From positions 4,278,001-4,342,000 of the forward strand of contig NZ_CP114039.1 of the NCBI RefSeq assembly GCF_026965535.1: DNA of 64,000 bases, written 5' to 3'. Positions within the stretch are counted from its first letter, which is position 1; each line of letters starts with the position of its first letter. Both the position numbers and the translations under genes were made by a program. The notes beneath the pieces are model-generated. The model searched no databases. It was given only the letters and a program-made list of their open reading frames with translations, and was not told where the DNA came from. Of the stretch, positions 42,954 to 52,264 are shown piece after piece. Origin of the DNA: Corallococcus sp. NCRR (GTDB taxonomy: Bacteria > Myxococcota > Myxococcia > Myxococcales > Myxococcaceae).

Positions 42954-43714
42954 CACCAGTCCCCTCCCGAGACGCACTTGCGCCGCCCCTCCCGCTCACT
43001 GTCCGGCAGGATGCCCCGCTCCAGCATGGACACGAACGCGCCGTCCCCCACGACGACGTGGTCCAACACCTTCACGCCCAGGATGCCCGCGCCCCGCGCC
43101 AGGTGCTCCGTGAGCCCCACGTCCTGGACGCTGGGCTCCGGGTCTCCGGACGGGTGGTTGTGCGCGAACACGATGGCCGTGGCCCGCGAGGCGAGCACCG
43201 CGGCGAACACCTCCCGCGGATCCACCGGGCACGCGCTCAGCGTCCCCTCCGCCACCCGCGCGTCGTGCACCAGCACGTTGCGCGGGTTGAAGCACAGCAC
43301 GTGGAACACCTCGCGCCTCAGCGCGCCCAGCGTGGGCGCCAGGTACGCGTGCACCTCCTTCGGATTTCGCAGCCGGGGCCGCTTCTCCGCGGAGCGCTGC
43401 GCGCGCCGTCCCAATTCCAGCGCCGCCAGCAGCCGGGACGTGCGGGCCGGCCCCACGCCCCGCCGCGCGCACAGGACGCGCGGATCCTCCTGCACCAGCG
43501 CCTTGAGCCCGCCTTTCGCCACGCCGTCCGCCGCGTCCCCCAGCCCCTCCGTCCACAGGAGCCCCAACAGCTCCAGGTCGGTGAGGGCCTCCGCGCCCAG
43601 CCGGAAGAGGCGCTCGCGCGCATCCCCCAGTCCCGCGCCGCGCGCCCTCACCGACCTGCCACCCGTGGCTTCCCCTTCGCCCGGCTCCACCCACGCCTCT
43701 CCACCTTGTTCCAT
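42953..43714 (-). CDS. radC: RadC family JAB-domain protein
   Basis: ATG at 43714 (GGAGG just upstream) gives 253 residues; GTG at 43729 is possible. The N-terminal half has a helix-hairpin-helix-like segment (GVGPARTSRLLAALELGRR). The C-terminal JAB/MPN metalloprotease-like domain has the metal motif H-N-H-P-S-G-D-P-E-P-S near 174, with the distal D. Despite the name, a direct role in DNA repair is doubtful in several species. It heads a radC/DUF3006/recQ group. Confidence 0.93.
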   Translation of the reverse strand: MEQGGEAWVEPGEGEATGGRSVRARGAGLGDARERLFRLGAEALTDLELLGLLWTEGLGDAADGVAKGGLKALVQEDPRVLCARRGVGPARTSRLLAALELGRRAQRSAEKRPRLRNPKEVHAYLAPTLGALRREVFHVLCFNPRNVLVHDARVAEGTLSACPVDPREVFAAVLASRATAIVFAHNHPSGDPEPSVQDVGLTEHLARGAGILGVKVLDHVVVGDGAFVSMLERGILPDSEREGRRKCVSGGDW

Positions 43715-43892
43715 CCCGCCTCCGTCCACGCGACGGCGGGCTTGAGCAAGGCATGTGCCCTTCAGGGCCCACTCCGGGACGCCAGGGCAGGGCCCGTCCA
43801 GCGGCGCGTGAAGAGGCCCGGCGGCGGGACGGACAGCGATGCTCCACTCGCACTCCCGGCGTGCGAGGAGCCAAGAAGCGCGCGGCTGGCGG

Positions 43893-44114
43893 CTAGAAGC
43901 GGGAGATGGCGAAGAAGGCCTTGATCTTGTCGTTCGTCTCGCGGAGCCGCTCGCTCAGCGTGCGGACGAACGTCCCTGGAGGCATGTCCGGGCCGCGGAA
44001 CAGGAAGTCCCCGGCCGTGTAGGTCCGGGCTTGGGCGGTCCGAGCGACCTTGGCGAGCTGGCCCTGGGTCAATCCCTCGAAGAGCGCAACCTTCTTGAGG
44101 ACAGCGGCATCCAT
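43893..44114 (-). pseudogene. Remnant of a cyclic-nucleotide-binding-domain protein
   Basis: The 73-residue frame starts LKKVALFEGLTQGQLAKVAR then YTAGDFLFRGPD, which is the start of a cNMP-binding domain. The core with the phosphate-binding cassette is missing, and the sequence jumps to FVRTLSERLRETNDKIKAFF, which looks like the C-terminal helix of the same family. An in-frame deletion of about 70-80 residues would explain it. The remnant may be unexpressed or may be a small functional relic. It diverges from trxB across 81 bp. Confidence 0.6.
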
Positions 44115-44195
44115 GGGGTCCAGGTTCGTATCATGGCCAGGAAGGCGGCGTCTGTTACCGTCCGGGCCCGTCAACGTATGAGCGCAGGAGGCGCC

Positions 44196-45161
44196 GTGTC
44201 GCAGGACAAGATCCAGAAGGTCACCATCATCGGCTCGGGACCGGCGGGCTACACCGCCGCCATCTACGCGGCGCGCGCCAACCTGGAGCCCGTGGTGTTC
44301 GCCGGCGGCCCCACCCTGGAGCACCCGCAGCGCGTCCCGGGCGGCCAGCTCATGGTCACCACCGACGTGGAGAACTACCCCGGCTTCCCGGAGGCCATCA
44401 CCGGCCCGGAGCTGATGGAGCGCTTCCAGAAGCAGGCGGAGCGCTTTGGCACCGTCATCCACATGGAGAACGTCACCAAGGTGGACTTCTCCAAGCGGCC
44501 CTTCCTCCTGGAGAGCGAGAGCGGCATCCAGGTGCGCTCGGAGACGGTCATCATCTCCACGGGCGCCACGGCCAAGTGGCTGAACGTCAAGGGCGAGGAC
44601 ACCTACAAGAACCGCGGCGTGTCCGCGTGCGCCACCTGTGACGGCGCCTTCTTCAAGAAGCAGGACGTGCTGGTGGTGGGCGGCGGCGACACGGCCATGG
44701 AAGAGGCCACGTACCTGGCGAAGATCGTCAACCACGTCACGCTCATCCACCGCCGCGACTCGCTGCGCGCGTCCAAGGTGATGCAGGAGCGCGCGCTCAA
44801 CAACCCGAAGATCTCCTTCATGTGGGACTCCGCGGTGGAGGAGGTGGTGGGCGACGGCAAGGGGATGACGGGCGCCGTCGTGCGCAACCTCAAGACGGGC
44901 GACAGCAAGCTCGTCAACGCGCACGGCCTGTTCGTGGCCATTGGCCACACGCCGAACACGGAGCTGTTCCAGGGCATCCTGGAGACGCACCAGGGCGGCT
45001 ACCTGAAGACGATTCCGGGCAGCACGCGCACCAACATCGAGGGCGTCTTCGCCTGCGGCGACGTGCAGGACAGCTACTACCGCCAGGCCATCACCGCGGC
45101 GGGTACGGGCTGCATGGCCGCCATCGACGCGGAGCGCTGGCTCATCGAGCACGGCGAGTAG
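44196..45161 (+). CDS. trxB: Thioredoxin reductase
   Basis: TrxB reduces thioredoxin with NADPH through FAD. GTG at 44196 is chosen because AGGAGG lies four bases upstream; ATG at 44178 and 44133 lack such sites. From 44196 the protein has 321 residues. The FAD-binding GSGPAGYTAAIYAARA lies near residue 12, the redox-active C-A-T-C near 143-146, the NADPH-binding GGGDTAMEEA near 160 and the second FAD motif GVFACGDVQD near 285. All active-site residues are intact. Confidence 0.96.
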   Translation: MSQDKIQKVTIIGSGPAGYTAAIYAARANLEPVVFAGGPTLEHPQRVPGGQLMVTTDVENYPGFPEAITGPELMERFQKQAERFGTVIHMENVTKVDFSKRPFLLESESGIQVRSETVIISTGATAKWLNVKGEDTYKNRGVSACATCDGAFFKKQDVLVVGGGDTAMEEATYLAKIVNHVTLIHRRDSLRASKVMQERALNNPKISFMWDSAVEEVVGDGKGMTGAVVRNLKTGDSKLVNAHGLFVAIGHTPNTELFQGILETHQGGYLKTIPGSTRTNIEGVFACGDVQDSYYRQAITAAGTGCMAAIDAERWLIEHGE

Positions 45162-45200
45162 TCACTTCCTCCCTTCCGTCCCGAGCGAGACGACACGCGC

Positions 45201-46388
45201 ATGAAGACGAAGCAGAAGACGGTGGCGGTGCACGCGGGCTCCCGGCTCACCGGGAGCAAGGCCGTGCCCGTCATGCCGCCCATCTTCCCGGCGGCGGTGA
45301 ACTGGTTCGACAGCAGCGACGATTTGTCCGACGCGCTGGACGGAAAGGACTACGCCTACGCCCGCATCAGCGCGCCCAACGCGGCGCTGCTGGAGGAGGC
45401 GGTGGCGGCGCTGGAGGGCGCGGAGGCCTGCGTCGCCTACGCCAGCGGCATGGCCGCGCTGCGCTCGCTGTTCGACGCGCAGCCGTGGAAGGCCGGGGAC
45501 GTGCTGGTGATGCCCACGGACGGCTACGGCGTCACGCGGGCGCTCTACAAGAACCTGTGCGCCCGCTGGGGCGTGGAGCTCAAGCCCCTGGACGTGACGT
45601 CCCCGGACGCGCCCGCGCGCATCCGCGAGTGGCGCCCGCGCCTGGTGCTGGCGGAGAGCATCTCCAACCCGCTGTTGCGCGTGCCCGACATCCGCGCGCT
45701 CGCGCAGGCCTGCAAGGACGCGGGCGCGGTGTTCGCGGTGGACGCGACGTTCCCGTCGCCCTTCGGCCAGCGCGCGCTGGAACTGGGCGCGGACTACGCG
45801 GTGCAGTCCACCAGCAAGTGGCTCAACGGCCACAGCGACGCGCTGGGCGGCACGGTGAGCGGCTCCAGGGCGCGCATCGACCCGCTGCGCTCGGCGCGCA
45901 TCCTGTCCGGTGACGTGCTGGGCCCCTTCGAGGCGTGGCTCACGCTGCGCGGCCTGCGCACGCTGCCCGTCCGCATGAAGGCCCACAACGAGCACGCCGC
46001 CCACGTGGCGAAGCGGCTCTCGGACTCGCCGCTCCTGGAGCGGGTCATCTACCCGGGCCTGTCTTCCCACCCGGACCACGCGGTGGCGGCGCGGGTGCTG
46101 GAGGGCGGCTTCGGCCCCATGGTGGCGTTCGAAATCAAGGGCGCGGGGCAGAAGGAGGGGGACCGGTTCCTGGAGGCGCTTCGCGTGGCGAAGCCCGGCC
46201 CGTCCCTGGGAGACGTGGGCACGCTGGTGATGCACGCGGCCAGTGCCAGCGCGCGCCGGATGACGCCCGAGGAGCGCGCCCAGGCGGGCATCCGCGACAG
46301 CCTCATCCGCGTGTCCGTGGGGCTGGAAGACCCGGACGACGTGGCGGACGACCTGCTCGCCGCGGTGGCGAAGGGGGCGGGCCGGTGA
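45201..46388 (+). CDS. Cys/Met metabolism PLP-dependent enzyme
   Basis: The 395-residue protein belongs to the cystathionine gamma-synthase/gamma-lyase family. The N-terminus ([20 protein letters not shown]) and [13 protein letters not shown] are family traits, and the PLP Lys lies in [11 protein letters not shown] near residue 213. Which reaction it performs (synthase, gamma-lyase or sulfhydrylase) cannot be settled from motifs. It overlaps the moaC start by four bases (GTGA), an unusual partner. Confidence 0.9.
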   Translation: MKTKQKTVAVHAGSRLTGSKAVPVMPPIFPAAVNWFDSSDDLSDALDGKDYAYARISAPNAALLEEAVAALEGAEACVAYASGMAALRSLFDAQPWKAGDVLVMPTDGYGVTRALYKNLCARWGVELKPLDVTSPDAPARIREWRPRLVLAESISNPLLRVPDIRALAQACKDAGAVFAVDATFPSPFGQRALELGADYAVQSTSKWLNGHSDALGGTVSGSRARIDPLRSARILSGDVLGPFEAWLTLRGLRTLPVRMKAHNEHAAHVAKRLSDSPLLERVIYPGLSSHPDHAVAARVLEGGFGPMVAFEIKGAGQKEGDRFLEALRVAKPGPSLGDVGTLVMHAASASARRMTPEERAQAGIRDSLIRVSVGLEDPDDVADDLLAAVAKGAGR

Positions 46389-46825
46389 AGATGGTGGACG
46401 TCGGCGACAAGCCGAAGACGGACCGCGTGGCGGTGGCCACCGCGCGGCTGCGCATGCTGCCCGCGACGCGCGAGCGCATCCTCGCGGGTCGGATTGAGAA
46501 GGGGGATGTGCTCGCGGCGGCGCGGCTCGCCGGCATCATGGCCGCCAAGCGCACCCCGGACTTCGTGCCCCTGTGCCACCCCATCGCGCTCGCGGGCGTG
46601 GACGTGACGCTCACGCCCGTGGACGAAGGTCTGGAGGTCCGCGTGCGGGTGAAGACGGTGGACCGCACGGGCGTGGAGATGGAGGCGCTCACGGCCGCGT
46701 GCGCGGCGGCGCTCACCGTCTATGACATGTGCAAGAGCGTGGACCGCGGCATGGTCATCGAAGCGGTGCAGCTGGACCACAAGTCCGGCGGGCGCTCCGG
46801 CACCTGGGAGCGCGAGCCCGCCTAA
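46385..46825 (+). CDS. moaC: Cyclic pyranopterin monophosphate synthase MoaC
   Basis: MoaC makes cyclic pyranopterin monophosphate in molybdenum cofactor synthesis. The 146-residue protein begins with the family signature [16 protein letters not shown] and has the active-site L-C-H-P-I near 62 and [21 protein letters not shown] near 98-118, including the catalytic Asp and Lys. GTG at 46385 overlaps the preceding stop; ATG at 46391 is an alternative. No other molybdopterin gene is in the window. Confidence 0.95.
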   Translation: MKMVDVGDKPKTDRVAVATARLRMLPATRERILAGRIEKGDVLAAARLAGIMAAKRTPDFVPLCHPIALAGVDVTLTPVDEGLEVRVRVKTVDRTGVEMEALTAACAAALTVYDMCKSVDRGMVIEAVQLDHKSGGRSGTWEREPA

Positions 46826-47400
46826 CGCTTCGCTTCCGCGCGCAGCCGCTCCATCAGGAAGGCCACCACCGCCAGCGAGTGCGTGATGTGGCCTTCCAAG
46901 ATGAGCCGGGGCAGGTCCGCTCGCGGGTACAGCTCCACGGCGATGTCCTCGCCCTCATCCAGGTCGCCGTCGCTCACGCGCTCGCAGTCCAGCGCCAGGT
47001 ACGAGTGGCAGCGGTTGGTCTGGAAGGCCGGGTTGGGGTGCACGACGCCCAGCGGCTCCAGCCTCCCGGCGCGGTAGCCCGTCTCCTCTTCCAATTCGCG
47101 CGCGGCGGCCGTGGCCGGGTCCTCGCCCGGGTCGATGACGCCGCCGGGCGCCTCCAGCGTCGCCGCCTCGATGCCGCAGCGGAACTGGCGCACCATCACC
47201 AGCTCGTCCTGCTTCGTCACCGCGACGACGGTCACCCAGTCCGCGCACTCCATGTGCACGCGGGGGTGCTCCCGGTTCGTGCGCGGATCCGCCACCACGT
47301 CCTCGCGCACCTTCACCACCGTGAAGTCGTGCACGAGCCCCCGGCGCAGACGCCGCCAGGGCTGGATGGGGGACTTGGGCGACTCGGGCGCGGACGACAT
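46822..47400 (-). CDS. NUDIX hydrolase, ADP-ribose pyrophosphatase-like
   Basis: The protein is 192 residues. The full Nudix box G-x5-E-x7-REUXEEXGU is present near 98-120 ([18 protein letters not shown] then EEETGY). Upstream, [17 protein letters not shown] and the following Pro-Gly are typical of the ADP-ribose diphosphatase branch (NudF-like). It likely hydrolyses ADP-ribose or a similar nucleoside diphosphate derivative. The stop overlaps the moaC stop on the other strand by three bases. Confidence 0.9.
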   Translation of the reverse strand: MSSAPESPKSPIQPWRRLRRGLVHDFTVVKVREDVVADPRTNREHPRVHMECADWVTVVAVTKQDELVMVRQFRCGIEAATLEAPGGVIDPGEDPATAAARELEEETGYRAGRLEPLGVVHPNPAFQTNRCHSYLALDCERVSDGDLDEGEDIAVELYPRADLPRLILEGHITHSLAVVAFLMERLRAEAKR

Positions 47401-47421
47401 GCGGCGGGGTTCCTTTCTCTT

Positions 47422-48309
47422 TCAGTTGAGCAGCTCGGCGCGCTCGCGCAGCTCCCGGGCGGACAGCTCCAGGCGATCGCGGTCCGGCGCGTCCGGGGAC
47501 AGCTCCAGGCAGCGCTCCACGTCCTTGAGCGCCGCGCGGAAGGCGCCCAGCGTGGTGAGCAGCGACGCGCGCGTGCGCAGCTCGCCCGGGTGGTCCGGGG
47601 CCAGGAGCAGCAGCAGGTCCACCACCGCCAGTCCCTGCTGGCTGTCGTCGCGCCCCAGGTACACGCGGCGCAGGTTGGACAGCATGCGGTACGCGATGAG
47701 CTCCACCGGCGCGGGCGCGAGCATGGCGCGGTCGAACTTGAGCTGCGGCGCCACGCGCTTGAGCAGCTCCTCGCAGCCGTGCTCCGTGAGGATGTCGCCG
47801 TGGTGGAAGGGGTCCATCACCAGCTTGTGGTCGCCCGCGTCGCACGCCACCAGGAAGTGGCCGGGGAAGGGGACGCCGTACAGCGGGATGCCCGCGCGGC
47901 GCGCCACCTCCAGGTAGAGCACCGACAGCGTGATGGGCAGCCCCACCTTCCGCTCCAGCACGCGGTCCAGGAAGCTGTTGTCCGGCGAGTGGTAGTCGTC
48001 CTCGTTGCCTCGGAAGCCCTCGATGTCCGCGAGCACGTGACGCAGGGCGCGCAGGGAGGCCAGGGCCTCGCCCTTCTCGCGCAGGCGCTCCGCCTCCACC
48101 TGCACCCGCGCGGCGAGCGCGTCCAGCGTCTGGAGACACGCCGGAGCATCCAGGTCCTCACGGCCCAACGTCGCGATGGCGAGTGCCGCCAGGTCCAGCC
48201 GCGGTGGATCCGCGGCCAGGGAAGACACCAGCCGCTCGCGCGCCAGCGGAGGGCCGAAACCAGAGGGAAAGCTCACGGTGCGCACCAGTAACCCACGGAT
48301 GCTCCTCAC
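47422..48309 (-). CDS. SirB1-like transglutaminase-fold protein with TPR
   Basis: The start is uncertain; GTG at 48309, 48285 or 48276 are possible and none has a clear ribosome site. The domain is the SirB1/transglutaminase-like type: D-D-Y-H-S-P-D-N-S-F-L-D-R-V-L-E-R-K near 100, GIPLYGVPFPGHFLVAC near 143 and DPFHHGD near 165. In this family the His replaces classical protease use and function is unknown. The last 80 residues form TPR-like helices. It follows the 91-residue gene by 22 bases. Confidence 0.85.
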   Translation of the reverse strand: MRSIRGLLVRTVSFPSGFGPPLARERLVSSLAADPPRLDLAALAIATLGREDLDAPACLQTLDALAARVQVEAERLREKGEALASLRALRHVLADIEGFRGNEDDYHSPDNSFLDRVLERKVGLPITLSVLYLEVARRAGIPLYGVPFPGHFLVACDAGDHKLVMDPFHHGDILTEHGCEELLKRVAPQLKFDRAMLAPAPVELIAYRMLSNLRRVYLGRDDSQQGLAVVDLLLLLAPDHPGELRTRASLLTTLGAFRAALKDVERCLELSPDAPDRDRLELSARELRERAELLN

Positions 48310-48331
48310 GGCAAAAGCAGGCAGGCGAGCG

Positions 48332-48607
48332 TCATGCGCCCGGCGGTGCCGCGGGCAGCCGGCCCTTGATTTCCGCACGCAGGGCCATCTGGGCTGAAAT
48401 CAGTCCCGCGAGGATGCCGTCCTCGAACTCGAAGGTCGGGTGCTCCTTCAGCTCCGGGAAGTCATGCGGGTTGCGCAGCTCCTCCGGCCCGATGTTGGGC
48501 ACCGCCTCGCGCGCCAGCTTGAGCACCTTCGCCTGCTGCTGGGCAATCATCCGCTCGTAGAGGGGGGAGGCCAGGGCCAGGAACTCGTTCGCCGTCTCTT
48601 CCGTCAT
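48332..48607 (-). CDS. Small conserved protein of unknown function
   Basis: The 91-residue, mostly helical protein begins M-T-E-E-T-A-N-E-F-L-A-L-A-S-P and ends with an Ala/Pro-rich tail. No signal peptide or membrane helix is present. GAGG lies 11 bases before the ATG. It lies between the C92-like peptidase gene and the SirB1-like gene on the same strand. I do not recognise a family. Confidence 0.7.
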   Translation of the reverse strand: MTEETANEFLALASPLYERMIAQQQAKVLKLAREAVPNIGPEELRNPHDFPELKEHPTFEFEDGILAGLISAQMALRAEIKGRLPAAPPGA

Positions 48608-48626
48608 GGTGTGTGTGCCTCTAGCC

Positions 48627-50222
48627 TCACTCTTGGGCGATGTCCCACTTCATCCGCCGGTAGGTGTAACGGAAGGACTCGGCGTTCGCTTCGACGGCGT
48701 CCCCGGGGCCCTCCCGCCCGTCCAGGAAGGCGACGAAGTCGAACTGGCGGCCGGGCTGGCCGTACTCGGCGTCGAACACGCGCACGATTTCATTCGCCGG
48801 CAGCGTCCTGCGCCCCGCCACGCTCACCAGGGGGATGTCCAGGCCCTTCATGTCCTTCGACGGGGCGTAGGACTTCCACACCAGCTCCGTGCACACCAGC
48901 GACTGGTCGGAGAAGAAGTCGAAGTTGAAGTCGTACGGCCGGCCCTGGAAGGTGAAGGCGCGCAGGATGGCGCGGGCCTTGTCCAGCTGGGACAGCCGGG
49001 GCCGCAGCACGCCCAGGTAGTCCACGTGCATGCCGTGCTCCACGCCGGTGAAGCTCACGCCCTCGCTGATGGACTCGATGATGCGCAGCGGGTCCCCGTG
49101 CGCGTCCTTGCCGGTGTACTCGGCCCACTTGGCGGGGAAGGCCTTCGCCAGGTGGGCGGTGAACGTCTCCGGGTGGCCGGGCAGGGTGGCCACCCAGGCC
49201 TTCACCTCCGGGTCCGCGTCGAACGTCTGGGACAGCTCCCGCGCGGTGCCCACGTAGAGCTCCGCGTGCGGCCAGAAGCCTGGCAGCCCGATGTTGGACA
49301 GAAACCAGTTCTGCCGCGCGACCATCACGTCGCCCGGGGCCATGCGCGGCAGGAGCGCCAGCACCTGCTCCCGGGAGATGAGTGGCCTGCCGGAGCGGTG
49401 CACGCGCGTGTCGCCCATCCACTCCGCCACCGTCTTCTGCACCGGGAACACCGCGCGGGCGGTGGTGTCCTGGGTGAGGTCCGCGGCGGCCTTGGCGAAG
49501 AGCACCGGGCCGCGCTTCAGGAGGCGCGAGCGGGCCGCCTTGCTGTCCTGCCGCATGGTCTGGAAGAGCGCGGGGACGCCCGGCTCGTCGAGCACGCCGG
49601 ACTTCGCCAGCACCGGGTGCAGCGTGGCGCGGTAGCCGTCGCCCGTGAAGAGCTGCGTGCTGGTGCCCACGTGGACGACCTTCTCCTTGAAGCGGCTGAA
49701 GGCGCGCGAGGGCAGGCCGTACTCGGGGCCGGGCTCATCCAGCAGAACCTTCAGCTGGTCCTGTCCCCCGGTGAGGTCCGCGAAGGCCATGCCCTGCGCC
49801 AGCTCCGACGCGAGCGCGGCGTGGGTGAGCAGGAAGCCCCAGGCGTGCTTCTTCGGCTGGGTGAGGGCGGGCACCTTGAGGAAGTCCCAGTAGCGCTGGC
49901 GCACCACCTCCGTGGAGACGAAGCAGTCGAAGAAGGCGGCCCAGGTGGACACCAGGAGCTGCTTCTCGTCCGGGGTGTACGGCACGTCCTTGCCGCGCTG
50001 GTACAGCGCCTTGGAGCGGAAGGCCTGCTCGCGCAGCCGGCGCAGCCCCTCGGTCCCCTGGCGCAGCGTCTCCAGGTCGCGGCGGGCCTGGGCGGCGAAG
50101 GCGGCGTCGTCCAGCGCGTAGACGTCGCGTGGCGCCTGCTCGGCGGCGGGAGCGGGGGACGGCGGGGCGGCGGGGGGGCTGGCGAACGTGAGCCAGGCGG
50201 CGAGCAGGGAGGCTGCGGACAT
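48627..50222 (-). CDS. Exported permuted papain-like (YiiX/C92) peptidase
   Basis: ATG at 50222 (GGAG 11 bases upstream) gives 531 residues; GTG at 50234 is an alternative. A signal peptide and Ala/Pro spacer cover residues 1-35. Residues of about 40-290 are helical. The C-terminal domain has the permuted NlpC/P60-like order: PGDVMVARQN, the catalytic His in FWPHAELYVG near 318 and the catalytic Cys in SLVCTELVWKS near 442, as in YiiX/YaeF (peptidase C92). It probably cleaves a lipid- or peptide-amide bond in the envelope; the substrate is unknown. Confidence 0.85.
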   Translation of the reverse strand: MSAASLLAAWLTFASPPAAPPSPAPAAEQAPRDVYALDDAAFAAQARRDLETLRQGTEGLRRLREQAFRSKALYQRGKDVPYTPDEKQLLVSTWAAFFDCFVSTEVVRQRYWDFLKVPALTQPKKHAWGFLLTHAALASELAQGMAFADLTGGQDQLKVLLDEPGPEYGLPSRAFSRFKEKVVHVGTSTQLFTGDGYRATLHPVLAKSGVLDEPGVPALFQTMRQDSKAARSRLLKRGPVLFAKAAADLTQDTTARAVFPVQKTVAEWMGDTRVHRSGRPLISREQVLALLPRMAPGDVMVARQNWFLSNIGLPGFWPHAELYVGTARELSQTFDADPEVKAWVATLPGHPETFTAHLAKAFPAKWAEYTGKDAHGDPLRIIESISEGVSFTGVEHGMHVDYLGVLRPRLSQLDKARAILRAFTFQGRPYDFNFDFFSDQSLVCTELVWKSYAPSKDMKGLDIPLVSVAGRRTLPANEIVRVFDAEYGQPGRQFDFVAFLDGREGPGDAVEANAESFRYTYRRMKWDIAQE

Positions 50223-50426
50223 CAGGGAGGACACTCCGGCGGGCGTTGGCGCGCAGGGACTCTACCCCGAAGCGGACGCAGGGAAGTCGGCCGGTCCCCT
50301 GCTTGCCCGGCGTCTTGGGAGGTGGCGCGCGGCAGGGTGGCCCGGGGCGGGCGTCATCCCCACGTTGAGGCGTGGATGGCCGTCCGGGCACTGGACGCTC
50401 CGGGCGCAAGAAAGGTGGAAGACACG

Positions 50427-50744
50427 ATGGCTTACGGAAAGGCGGAGGATCCCTCGCGCTCCATCACCCCGCACCTGGATGGGGTGGAGTACCCGGCGAC
50501 GCGCGAGGAACTCGTCGAGGCCGCCGCGGACAACGAGGCCCCGGTCGACATCATCAACATCCTCAAGTCCCTGCCACAGACGGAGTACATGCTGCGTGAG
50601 CACGTGCTGCGCGACCTGGCGGAGGCTGAGCGCCGCTTCGGGATGAACGGCCTGAAGGACGACGATGGCGTGGACCGCGACCGGCGCAACATCGGACGCG
50701 ACCGCATCGAGGGTGCCTCCGAGGGCGAGACGCGCCACCCCTAG
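50427..50744 (+). CDS. DUF2795 protein
   Basis: The protein is 105 residues with ATG at 50427 and GGTGG upstream. The DUF2795 core is visible: L-D-G-V-E-Y-P-A-T-R-E-E-L-V-E-A-A near 18-35 and IINILKSLPQTEYMLREHVL near 43-62. The C-terminal third is acidic and Arg-rich, probably disordered. The family is widespread in myxobacteria and actinobacteria and has no known role. It diverges from the C92-like gene across about 200 bp. Confidence 0.8.
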   Translation: MAYGKAEDPSRSITPHLDGVEYPATREELVEAAADNEAPVDIINILKSLPQTEYMLREHVLRDLAEAERRFGMNGLKDDDGVDRDRRNIGRDRIEGASEGETRHP

Positions 50745-50828
50745 TGTCGCCCGGGCGCTGACACTTCACGCAACGACGCTGCAAGACGCTCGCGGGCGCC
50801 CTGGCTTTCTGCCAGCGTTCGCGAGCGC

Positions 50829-51731
50829 ATGCGTAAGGGCCTCTCGTGGAGCTGTTTGCTGCTGTCGCTGGCCGCCGGGTGCACGTCCCGGTATCCGCCG
50901 CTCAACCCCGCGCCGGGGCTGCCGCCGCCGGTGCGTCTGGACTTCAAGCCCCCCGTGGATCGTCTCCTCACCGAATCCGTGCGCGCCACCCGCGCCCTCC
51001 AGCGCGAGGGCCAGCCGGAAGTGCGCGACGAGGCGGCCTTCACCACCGAGACGCGCTTCACCCCGTCCGACGGCGGCTGGCGCGTGGCGCAAGTCGTGCG
51101 CACGCCGCGCCAGGTGCATGACGGGCACGACGTGCCGTCCCTGTCCGGCGCCGTGCTGGAGCGCTTCACGCTGCGCATGCAGCTGGCGGCGGACGGCACC
51201 TTCGTGAAGCTGGTGGGGCCGGAGGCCGCGCAGGAGGCGCTGCGGCAGGTGGCGCCCGAGGGCACCGGCGTGCCGGAGCTGGAGCGCTTCTTCAGCCCGG
51301 AGGCGCTGGAGATCCGCACGCGCCGCGAGTGGGAGGCGAAGTACGCGGGGCTGCTCCAGCGCAACCTGGTGGAGGGGCAGCGCACCTGGGCGGTGGACTC
51401 CGTGGACGTGAACGGCGAGGAGCGCGTCTTCCTGCTGGAGCGCACGGTGCAGGGCACGCGGGTCACGACGTTCGGCGACGCGGTGGTGCTGACGCTGAGG
51501 TGCCTGGACGCGCTGCCCGTACACGCCCCGGCGGAGCTCAAGGCCGCGTGGGCGGAGGCCGGCTCGCCCGAGCTGTTGAAGGGCGTGACGTGTGAAGGCG
51601 AGCAGGTGGTGGCGTGGGCCCGGTTCATCCCGGTGCGCCGCGTGCTGAAGGTGAAGGCGGTGGGGGCGGGCGGCACGCTGACGCTCACCACCGAGTCCCA
51701 GGCGGAAGCGCTCCAGGAGGAAGGGCCATGA
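50829..51731 (+). CDS. Lipoprotein of unknown function
   Basis: The protein is 300 residues. It begins with a strong lipoprotein signal (RKGLSWSCLLLSLAAGC) with lipobox LAAGC and predicted lipid Cys near 18. The mature part is beta-rich in alternating strands (FTTETRFTPSDGGWRVAQVV, LRMQLAADGTFVKLVG), compatible with a lipocalin- or LolA-like fold, but no family is recognised. Its stop overlaps the start of the CoA-binding protein (ATGA), so both are co-translated. Confidence 0.8.
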   Translation: MRKGLSWSCLLLSLAAGCTSRYPPLNPAPGLPPPVRLDFKPPVDRLLTESVRATRALQREGQPEVRDEAAFTTETRFTPSDGGWRVAQVVRTPRQVHDGHDVPSLSGAVLERFTLRMQLAADGTFVKLVGPEAAQEALRQVAPEGTGVPELERFFSPEALEIRTRREWEAKYAGLLQRNLVEGQRTWAVDSVDVNGEERVFLLERTVQGTRVTTFGDAVVLTLRCLDALPVHAPAELKAAWAEAGSPELLKGVTCEGEQVVAWARFIPVRRVLKVKAVGAGGTLTLTTESQAEALQEEGP

Positions 51732-52171
51732 GCCACGACGAGTACCTCATCGAGACCGAAGCGGGTGTGAAGCACGTGGTGCAGGAAGCCCGGCGGGTGG
51801 CCGTGCTGGGCATCAAGACGGAGGACCACTCCGCCCAGCCCGCGTACTACGTGCCGGAGTACCTGGCGAAGGCGGGCGTGGACGTGGTGCCGGTGCCCGT
51901 CTACTACCCGGACGCGAAGGTGATTCTTGGCAAGCCGGTGTACCGCAAGCTGGTGGACATCCCGGGCGACATCGACCTGGTGGACGTGTTCCGCAGGCCC
52001 GGTGACATCGACCAGCACGTGGACGACATCATCGCGAAGAAGCCCAAGGCGGTGTGGTTCCAGTCCGGCATCCGCAACGACGCCGCGGCGAAGAAGCTGG
52101 CCGCCGCCGGCATCCGCGTGGTGCAGGACCGCTGCCTGATGGTGGACCACCGCCGCTACAGCGGGCGCTGA
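51728..52171 (+). CDS. CoA-binding domain protein (YccU type)
   Basis: The 147-residue protein is a single CoA-binding-2 domain, a Rossmann fold. AVLGIKTEDHSAQPAYYV gives the first strand and loop near 25-42, and VDVVPVPVYYP, LVDVFRRPGDI and KAVWFQSGIRN follow as family motifs. Proteins of this kind are stand-alone relatives of the succinyl-CoA synthetase alpha subunit domain; physiology is poorly defined. It is coupled to the upstream lipoprotein. Confidence 0.9.
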   Translation: MSHDEYLIETEAGVKHVVQEARRVAVLGIKTEDHSAQPAYYVPEYLAKAGVDVVPVPVYYPDAKVILGKPVYRKLVDIPGDIDLVDVFRRPGDIDQHVDDIIAKKPKAVWFQSGIRNDAAAKKLAAAGIRVVQDRCLMVDHRRYSGR

Positions 52172-52186
52172 CCCGGGCCAGGAAAA

Positions 52187-52258
52187 GACAACGGCCCCCC
52201 GCGCCCGAAGGCACGGAGGGCCGCGTGGCCGCGCGTGGAGGTCGCGGCGGCCGTTGTC
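52187..52258. terminator. Long hairpin between convergent genes
   Basis: A perfect 10-bp inverted repeat (GACAACGGCC / GGCCGTTGTC) encloses 52 GC-rich bases between the CoA-binding gene and the protease gene, both ending here. No T-run is seen on either side, so it is a likely but not proven bidirectional transcript end. Confidence 0.45.
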
Positions 52259-52264
52259 AGGCTT

